Source: Lasioglossum baleicum
Lineage: Eukaryota; Arthropoda; Insecta; Hymenoptera; Halictidae
NCBI RefSeq assembly: GCF_051020765.1
Contig: NC_134946.1
Coordinates: 4,205,239 to 4,269,238 of the forward strand
Direction: 5' to 3'
Length of the DNA stretch: 64,000 nt
How positions within the stretch are numbered: the first letter of the stretch is position 1; each line of letters begins with the position of its first letter. The notes beneath the pieces are model-generated. The model had not been told where the DNA came from. It saw only the letters and a list, made by a program, of their open reading frames with translations, and did not search any database. The translations under genes and the position numbers were made by a program. Of this stretch, positions 56,129 through 64,000 are shown one piece after another.

Positions 56129-59100
56129 TCAACCTTCCAGTTTTGTTATCTTCAAGTATATTCCTCCTTTTGGTGCCACTAATAACCCAGACGAATCGAA
56201 TACGTATGGTATCATTGTTTTCTCGCAAACATCGACTCTGTGATTGCGGAGTATTTTGATCAGTCCGAGTTTCGTTTGACAATCTGCAAATTTTATACCT
56301 GGAATTTACATAGTATGTTAACAATCCAGTCAGCCAGGCCTGCCTCGAGCAGAAATCGAGCCCATCTGCCAGGCAGAGTCCAGGACCGAGCAGCTTCTGC
56401 CGGCAGAAAGCGTTACCTATGCGCGCGTAGACACCCGTCCAAAAAATCGAGCATTTTGCTTACTGGGAAATTGTTCAATTAGTTAAAAACATTTTAATCC
56501 ACTTCAAAAGGTAAATTAGATAATCCCTCTCAATTAAAATTCACAAAATATGTTCATATTATGAGAATGCTCGGAATCTGCTCGATTTTTGACAGCGCAT
56601 CCTGCCAGCATAAAGCGATACATCTGCGGAGGCAGAAGTTAGTCCACAATCGAGTAGATTGCTTACTGGGATCGTGTGATTCCCTTCATTGTTATTCAGG
56701 ATGGTTCAACTAAGTGCGCCACCTAAAAATTACTTGGTGCATATATGAAAAAAATGGTTGAAACAAAACACTCGAAAATGTATCACTTGCGCTTATCGAT
56801 CGAATATGAGAATAATTTTGAGCATTGCTTGCATTAAAAATCATTTAAAGTCAAACCTGTTTTTGTGCGGTAGATAGAGACCGCATAAAAAAAGTCTCGC
56901 TTAAAAAATATGTCAAAGCTTTACGATATAGCGAGAAAGTGCTTTCCAAACAAAATAAATAATTAAATTACACATGGATACATTTTAAAAAATTCTAATT
57001 TCTCATTTTGAACATGGAGAAATTTTCGATATGTACATAATTTAATACACATACAGGGGGAATACATAATTCAATACATATCAGCAGAATATCTCGGAAA
57101 ACGCTGTCGTTATGGTATAAGAAATAGGACATTCCATTTAAAAAAATCAAGGTGATCTTGGAATCCACCACTCCACCTACAGGAAAATTAATACTACGTA
57201 ATGCAGCCCATCATACCAAATAACTTTTGTAGGAACACTTTTTTTGATACCGACACCGTCTTCCGAGATATCCTGCTGATCTGATCTCATATTCATATAC
57301 CTTATAAAAAAAAATCGCACAAATAAAACGCATCAAAAAGACCGCACAAAAACAGGTTTGTCTCTATACGGAATATCTAAGGCCGTTATTAGACTAGGCC
57401 ACTGGTGGGCAACTTGGTGGCGCAACTTGGTGGCGCCACCGAATTGAAGAGCTTTTATGAATCGGTAACTGGTGGTACCACCAAGCGTTCATTCCCGCTG
57501 TCGATGTAACGCTGTGTCGTGTTCTTATGTATTTTACGATAAATGTGGAGGTAATTTGAACGTCAATTGTTCATGTTTTCGCGATGCTGGTGGCGCAACT
57601 TGGTGGCTTTGTCTAATAGGCTACATTCAAATCAATACCCCGGCTGGTGGCGGCGCCACCAAATGTTGCCCGGCCGGTTGCCGATGCCGTCCACCAGATC
57701 GGCAACTATTTTTGGTGGCTCCACCAGTTACCGTAGTCTAATAGGTTACATTTGTTTCAATGCCCCACGACGTGCTGAGCCACTGGTGGCGCAACCGAGT
57801 TGCGCCACCAGTGGCCTAGTCTAATAACGGCCTAAGTAGCAAATGATCATCAGCTATCCAGGACTCAATTCTCTCTTTAACCACAAGATTAAAAAATTTA
57901 CCCTTTACAATAAACAAACTCAAGTTAATCTTTATATTTCGATAGAAGGACGAAAAGTACAGGAAAAATTAATTTATTAAATTGTATGCTACGCTTGAAA
58001 CCACACAACTTTCGTTTCAACCAGTATCTTTTACCATTTTTTAGTAGCTGGATGACCCTGTATTTAATAAAACACGTTACATATTTACCAATGCAAATTC
58101 TTGGTCCTTCACCGAAAGGTATATCATTCATGGGATTTCGAGCTTGAACAGCATCTTCGGTGAAACGTTCGGGAATGAAAGCATCAGGATTTGGATAGAC
58201 CTTGGGATTTCGATGAATTGTAAAGAGTGGTATCCAAATATCTGTTCCTTTTGGAATTGTAAGCTTTGTTCCTTCGAAACAGTAATCCGCCGTAGATTTT
58301 CTCGATATAAGTGGTGCAGCCGGATATTTCCTCATTGTCTCTGCGAATATAAAAATTTATTAGTTTAGATTAGTCTCTTGTAGTCCGATGTATATTTCCC
58401 GGCATGGGTCACGCGTGTGACACATCTAAATGGTGTAATGAGCGCGTTCGCGCGATTCACGCGAATATGCATTGTCGGGAGCGAACAGTCGCGAACTAGT
58501 GATCGAAAAGAGAAGTCTGTGTGACAAAGCGAGAATAACAACAAAAATAATTCAATTTTATTAAACTTATTGCTTAACACTGATCGTACGACGACCGGTA
58601 CAATAACCGATTCCACATTTTTTTATTTTATAATTACTAAAATTACAAAGATGCTTCCATTAGAAATGATTAGATAAATTTCTTCACTCGAGCACATATT
58701 GTTGAAGAAACTGTGAGAAATCTGAATAAATTCTGTCTTGTAATTTTTATAAAACAAGATATATGTACCAGTTACATTTTGAGATCGGTGCGGCTAATGT
58801 GAAAGTCGTCGTATGTACTTACCGCGGAATACCAGATTCAAATATCTCATCTCTTTAAGTTGCTCGTATTTTAATTCTCCCTTATTTTTATCGTCATGTT
58901 CTCGAATTTCTTTCCGAAGTTTATCCTGTATATCGGGATTCAGAGCAAGCTCATACAGTGCGTTGCTCATCGTTAAAGCAGAAGTTTCAAAGCCAGCAAT
59001 GAAGAAAACATAAGCTTGAGCAGCCAAAAATGTGTCTGTGATCTCTGCAAGTGAAATAAAGTCAAATTTTATTAACAAATATTTCGAAAGCAGCTTATTC

Positions 59101-61817
59101 GATCTGTGATGCGTCCAGATACATAATGACAAGAAAATAGTTTTAAATACTAGTAATAACTATAAATTGATTGAAGTTAGTATGAACATAATTTACAATG
59201 AACATAAGTCTTTGCAATGAAAATAATCGAAAAGCTAACGTTTATTATTGTTTCAACTGTGACGTATAATATTAACGTAACCGCGTAAACACGTGAAATA
59301 TTATGTATTTGATAAATATTTTTATATATGCTTTTAACTTGATTCTGAATTGAAATTCGACGCGAAGAAGGACGGCGCATGTGAAAGAAAGATACGCGGA
59401 GAGTCGCGGCACAGTTCAAAGGATTTCCCATACGCTGTTCTTCGTTCCGTTCGAAACATTCATCGTCGAGATTGAACCATTAAATACAATTGAAATTATA
59501 TCGTGTTTGGTCTTGTTTAAATCAGAAAAATGCCAGAAATAAGTTAGTGAAAGTCCGATGAAAAAATAATGACAATTAAGAAGTTTTAACATTCGATTCA
59601 TGGTGTCAATGCTGTGGTGTTCACACCGATATACCCGAGCCGAGATCAATATACAGTAGAGTGAGTAGGCACTTGACAGCGATCGCACAGGCGACCCCGG
59701 ACAGTAAATGCGGATTTACTGTAAATATCATCGGAATTATATCATATTTGGTATCGTTTTCATCAGAAAACGAATATGTTGGTCAAAGTCAAATAACACT
59801 GTCCAACACCAAATTTGTTTTCAATATACTGTTGGGTCCTTCTTATAGAGATTTTTGCGCTGATTCCGAATCTGTCCTTAATTTTTCTCCTATACGCACA
59901 GTTTTTGAAAAACATGGCTTTGAAAAAATAAAAACCTATTTTTCAACTTTAAACAAATATTGTGATGTTATTATAAAAGATATTGAATTGTTCTTTACAG
60001 CAAAAGTGTCTGTAGACTTTCCCGAATACAATGATATCCAATATTAATACATTATGATTGTTTAAACATGTTTAAACAATGATTAAAGACGGAGAGACAC
60101 CACTTTTGCACCAATTTTTGAGGATATTTTCGAATTTATCTCAAAAAATTAGGGTCCAGCGGAAAATCGAACTATACCACGCAATAGAGCAGACTTTTAT
60201 CTTGAAAAACCCCCGTTTGAAGTTTGCGACATCGACGTTTTTTTTCGAACTAGAAAGCAAAATATCTTATTTTTTCGCTCGGACTCACGTTTTATGAAGT
60301 AATTTGTTCGCACTTACTAATATTTTCCAATTTATCTGGTTGTCTCTTGAGCTGGAGGAGCATGTTAACGAAGTCCGGTCTAACAATATTATTTTCGTCT
60401 CTGTAAGCTAGGGTTTCCGAGATGAGGTTAGTGAAGAACGTCGTAACCTCCTCCTGTGGTAGTACATTACTGAGTAATTCGGCAAACCATGGCATCGATT
60501 GTCTAAGACGGAATCTTATTATATTGCCAAGGCTGGAACTAAATACTGTTCTACCCAAACGACGAAAATCGCTATCCGCGTCTGCCAAATTGTTCGCTTC
60601 GATCCCAAACGCACAGATACCGATCACATCTGTCGTGTATTTTGCCATTAATTCACGGACATCCACACAGTCTCCCTCTTTAATGACTTTGTCAAGATAT
60701 TGTTCCAAACGATCGGAACATTCCAATATGAGCGGGAACATCTTCTTCAGTTTCCCGGACGTAAATACTGGAGCAAGTCTCGCCCTCAGTGGCCGCCATC
60801 TGTCTACCTTCAAGTAGAACAAATTGGGAGACAATGGTTCTGCCTGGAATTTGTTTAAATTATTACTGAACTACGAATCTTCGTGCAAAATAAAAAGTTT
60901 GTGCGTCAGTTGCAAGATACAGAAGCTAAATATAAATCTACATGTTATAACTTCAACCAATATAAAGTGTCCCAATATTTTTGTGACATACAATTTTGCA
61001 TTTTTTAGTTTTTTCTTTTATACTAATGCAATTATTAAGAAGAAACAAGCCGGTTTTTTTTTAGGAATATATAGTGTAGCTTATACTCTTTACTTTAACA
61101 TATAATTTAACTCAGTTTTGCACGTAATTGCATATCCATTCAAGGTATACAGCTTAGAATCCAAAATTATATTGTGTCAAAATATTTTTGCAAGGAATTT
61201 TCTAAAAAGATAGAAAGTTTGCCGTATGAGGCTGTAATAGCAGACTAGCAAAAAGTAGCTGTACTTTTCTCAAAACTTTCACTATTTATTATACAATTAA
61301 ACTTTGAACGGGTATTTCTCGACACCACCTTTTTCAAACTTCCGTGCATCATAACTCAAAAATATATTTACACAACTCAGGATCTGATAATCCACAATAG
61401 GGACAAATTATTTAACACATTCTAACCCTTGTTTTTTAATTAACCCTTGTGTAGCCGCCAACCGGGTACCCACCTATATATATATAGTATATATGTATAG
61501 AGAGTGCATTTCTTTCAACAACTTTTTAATGTACTTCTAAAAAATATTACAAAACTGCTCCGACTGTCCATTCCTTACAGTCGACTTTTATTCTTTGCTA
61601 CAGAAGGCTTGAAGATATTTTTGGTTATATATGTATGTATGTATGTATATCTTTATTGTTTCCCCTTAAGGTTACAATTCTTCTATCATTCCTCTATTAC
61701 AATCACTCATTCTTTCTTTCTTACAAATTTTTTCTTTAACCTATACGCTATCGCTATAGAGAGAGAGAGAGCAAGAGTCATAATATATTCCGCATACATA
61801 TACACATATACATATAT

Positions 61818-61871
<54 letters not shown>

Positions 61872-63407
61872 GCATATACATACATATACATGTGTACTAC
61901 ACATTCTTTCTAATATGATATAATATGCACATATAAAACCTATAATGTATAATATTTTATTCATTCTTGTTTTCGGCCTTCCTTTTCCGTCCGTACCTCT
62001 CCCATTCCCCTCCTTTCATTCACATTCTCTCTCCAATCTTCCACCTTCCTCATCCACTCTTCCCCATTTCCCTCGTCATCCAACACCTCACACATTCTCT
62101 CCTGCCATCCATTCTCCTCGTCCACTCTCATGCACACTTCCCACACATGGTCCCACGTCTCTTTTTCCCATCCACACACTCTACACACTCTCAGCTCATC
62201 CTCCAACCAGTATCTATCCCCCCTCATTTCATTTCCTAATCTGAATTTTGCCACCCTTTGCCATCTGCTCTCCCCCATCCCTTTTTCAAATAACCCGGTA
62301 ACCCCTCTCCCTTTACCATCCCATACCATTTATTAGATCTTGAGTTTGCTATTCTTTCCCATCTTTCCTCTTTTTGCCTTTTCTTTTCCCTTTTTATAAT
62401 TTCCTCGCTTATCTTTTCTTTTCTCTCCTCTAACCACTTGTTCATCTCCTCCGTATCCCACCCCCTTTCTTCAAAGAAATCCCCTCGCTCCTTTTCCCAT
62501 CCATCCCTTATCCCTCCCTTTCTGTCTCTTCTCCTAATCTCTCCCCAACATATCCTTGCCAATTCCCCCCCTTTTCCCTCCGCTAGCTTTTTCTCGTAAC
62601 CCCACGCCCTCAATCCTGCCCTTCCTCTTAACAGTTCCCTTTGCAGCTCCTCCCTTACCATGTATCCCGGTGTTGTCCTCCCCACTCCTAATACCCATTT
62701 TAGGTACCTCTCCTGTAACTTTTCTATGCCTTCCCTCTCTTTCCACCCCCATATTTCTACCCCGTAATTAATTACCGCCCATACTAATTTATCAAATAGC
62801 CAAATTCTCCTACCCCAGTCCTTTCCATATTTTTGGTTATATAGTAATTATATTTTTATATTCATTATTATTACTATAGACTGCGGATCTTTATGCATTT
62901 ATGACATCTGAAAATTTTCAAAAATTGCTAGAACATCAAATTCGATAGAATTTGGTTCGATTTTTTATTTATTCCAGATCTACAAAGGCTACTGCCGCTG
63001 AAGACAAGATTTTATTCAATACCAGTTTCTCAAAATTTACCAACGAAAACTGAAAAATTGAAAAATACCTTTTCGGAAATGTGAATGGAACGATCAGAGA
63101 ATTTCGAAAAATCTCGTATTAAAACATCCTTTATAAATTTCGGATCGTGAACGACGAGAATTGGCGTTCTTGTTGTAAATAGTCCGACGAACGGCTCATC
63201 TCCATACTGTTTGTGAAGAGCGGTCAAGAAATCACACATTGCCAGTTTTGTTAACAACACATCCTTGATGTTACCAAACAATGGTATAGGCTTTGGACCG
63301 GGAACATTGCGGACTTTCCAAAAGTCGAAGGTTGAAGTGAAGTAATAGTAAAGGGCCAAGACTATGGTTACGACTCCGAAGAGTATTTGTAACAATAAGT
63401 AAGCCAT
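56129..63407 (-). CDS. Cytochrome P450, CYP6-like (CYP3 clan)
   Basis: This is a predicted ER-anchored haem monooxygenase of the clan that oxidises xenobiotics and small endogenous lipids. Exons 63407-63069, 60843-60318, 59044-58823, 58340-58089 and 56298-56129 give 502 aa, the normal CYP6 length, with phases 0, 1, 1 and 1 and GT-AG junctions. It starts MAYLLLQILFGVV, a membrane anchor, then the proline hinge PGPKPIPLFG. Landmarks are WRPLR (helix C), AGFETS (helix I oxygen-binding motif), ETMR (ExxR of helix K), PERF, and haem loop FGEGPRICIG with the Cys ligand. The last exon (IKFADCQTKLGL, ending KITKLEG) is 1.8 kb from exon 4 behind a Harbinger MITE. Intron 1 holds a LINE. The subfamily cannot be named by eye. 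Confidence 0.9.
57381..57832. mobile_element. Harbinger-type MITE, copy 2 (452 bp)
   Basis: This has the same length as copy 1 and is near-identical to it, with ends GGCCGTTATTAGACTAGGCC and TAA on both sides (57378-57380, 57833-57835). It is inserted in the last intron of the P450. The two copies have different TWA duplications (TTA and TAA), so they are independent insertions. Confidence 0.88.
59797..60268. mobile_element. Half copy of the CACTGTCCAAC foldback
   Basis: It begins CACTGTCCAACACC and follows one arm of the 31967-32975 element (blocks GCGCTGATTCCGAATCTGT, GACGGAGAGACACCACTTTT). It stops near 60268, in AGAAAGCAAAATATCTT, about where the other copy's centre lies. It is in the second intron of the P450. 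Confidence 0.7.
61632..62826 (-). mobile_element. 5'-truncated non-LTR retrotransposon (LINE)
   Basis: An identical 17-bp direct repeat, ATATTTTTGGTTATATA, flanks the insert (61615-61631 and 62827-62843), the target-site duplication of a LINE. The minus strand encodes the C-terminal part of the reverse transcriptase protein: YGVEIWGW (thumb-like region), then RVAKFRLGNEM and a zinc knuckle CRVCGWEKETWDHVWEVC. A frameshift near 62265 splits it, and the catalytic core is absent through 5' truncation. The left end holds TA and TATG microsatellites. The clade is not assigned. It lies in P450 intron 1. Confidence 0.85.
61800..61880. repeat. TA/CA microsatellite in the LINE 3' region
   Basis: Runs of ACACAC and TATATA (about 61800-61870) continuing into TACATA repeats. 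It lies on the 3' side of the minus-strand LINE and is probably derived from its tail. Confidence 0.8.
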
Positions 63408-63715
63408 TGTTCTGCAGTGTGCTTCGTTCAGTAAAATATTCCTGTAAAACATTATTATTGATATTCAGAAATGAGCTTTTCAGATGGAACATCATATATC
63501 AATATCTTAATATACATGGTGTAGCCGGATGGATTGTAACCGAGCAGGCGGTGATACTGCATGTAAAAATAAGTCGAAAAAAAGGAATAACATTTGTTTG
63601 TTTGACGCTTCGTTTTCGAGAAAATCTAGTTTGAAAATGCAGCGAATACACGTGCTATTGCACTGACGCGTCTGACCATGATCAACCAATTCTACTTTGT
63701 GCTTATACTCTAAAA
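63408..63715. promoter_or_regulatory. Upstream region of the P450
   Basis: This is the interval between the P450 start codon and the hAT MITE. An in-frame upstream Met at 63452 exists, but MAYLLLQ gives the standard P450 N-terminus. No core promoter motif is decisive. Confidence 0.35.
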
Positions 63716-63997
63716 CAGGAGTCAGCAAACTTGTTTTGGAAAGTGCCAGATCGTAAAGTTTTTAGGCTCGGTGAGCCGAGTAGCAAACTCGAAGATAAAT
63801 ATTTACATGGGTAATACTACTCCTAGATCAACAGAAAATACAGGTTCAAAATTTTCTTACTGGGAAATGATATTTTTACAAAATTTTTTTTTCTATTTGA
63901 TTTATTTTTAATGATTATCTGATTATTTTAATCTTAATTTTTTCATGTAAAGCACAATATTAATCTCGCGGGCGGGTTAAGAACCTGCCGGCCCCTG
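63716..63997. mobile_element. hAT MITE at the window edge
   Basis: The left end CAGGAGTCAGCAAACTT and right end GCCGGCCCCTG are imperfect inverted copies of the common hAT terminus CAGGGG-GGCA. The left flank is CTCTAAAA (63708-63715). The window stops three bases past the right end with CTC, the first three bases of that flank, as expected for an 8-bp duplication. Confidence 0.65.
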
Positions 63998-64000
63998 CTC

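Noticed and set aside
61504..61964. Frames rich in YIYIYI / THTYIH on both strands
   Set aside because: Microsatellite translations in the LINE 3' region.
1..64000. CRISPR arrays, operons, ribosome binding sites
   Set aside because: The sequence is from an animal with spliced genes. The tandem arrays found are minisatellites or transposon-internal palindromes without repeat-spacer structure.
1..64000. tRNA or other structured RNA genes
   Set aside because: I saw no cloverleaf with conserved A and B boxes. The GC-rich hairpin near 50.95 kb is part of the hAT foldback.

Overview
This is a eukaryotic, AT-rich, intron-rich insect sequence. The evidence points to Hymenoptera and most likely an ant: small GT-AG introns, a tandem GMC oxidoreductase cluster, a CYP6-type P450, an ant/bee-style non-LTR retrotransposon, and very many Tc1/mariner, hAT, Harbinger and piggyBac-like non-autonomous elements. 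The order is inferred from general knowledge of these families and was not tested by a search. All five intact host genes read on the minus strand (right to left), and I rebuilt their exons by hand from splice sites and reading phase.

Layout, left to right. 1-2818 has no gene, only a small hAT-like MITE. 2819-9969 is GMC gene A (6 coding exons, 638 aa), with a signal-peptide mini-exon about 3.5 kb upstream of the rest and a hAT element in its largest internal intron. 10-20.7 kb is gene-free: minisatellites, several MITEs and a CpG-rich island near 14.3-14.7 kb that may hold gene A's noncoding first exon. 20.8-24.4 kb is a broken Tc1 (DD34E) transposon with a 2-kb palindrome inserted in it. 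26.4-54.4 kb is a tandem GMC array: one relic exon, then three intact five-exon genes C (644 aa), D (630 aa) and E (630 aa) with the same intron positions and phases. An intact 354-aa mariner-type (DD41D) transposase lies between D and E. 56.1-63.4 kb is a complete five-exon CYP6-like P450 (502 aa). Its last exon is separated by a 1.8-kb intron and its first intron carries a 5'-truncated LINE with a 17-bp target duplication.

Genes and functions. The GMC enzymes are predicted FAD-dependent alcohol/sugar dehydrogenases, entering the secretory route or membrane-bound. The P450 is a predicted ER monooxygenase of the xenobiotic/hormone-metabolising clan. Adjacency of the two oxidative families may be incidental.

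Most striking points. (1) D and E are copies of a multi-kb unit that includes both flanks, so paralogous empty sites date and define many transposon insertions exactly. (2) E is a mosaic: part of exon 2, the next intron with a hAT insertion at the identical site, and part of exon 3 match C rather than D, which implies gene conversion. (3) The window holds several hAT-type elements (8-bp target duplications where preserved) whose interiors are arrays of a short palindromic motif, with a different motif in each element. One puts about nineteen CACGTG E-boxes into a gene E intron. I regard this class as the best candidate for something undescribed.
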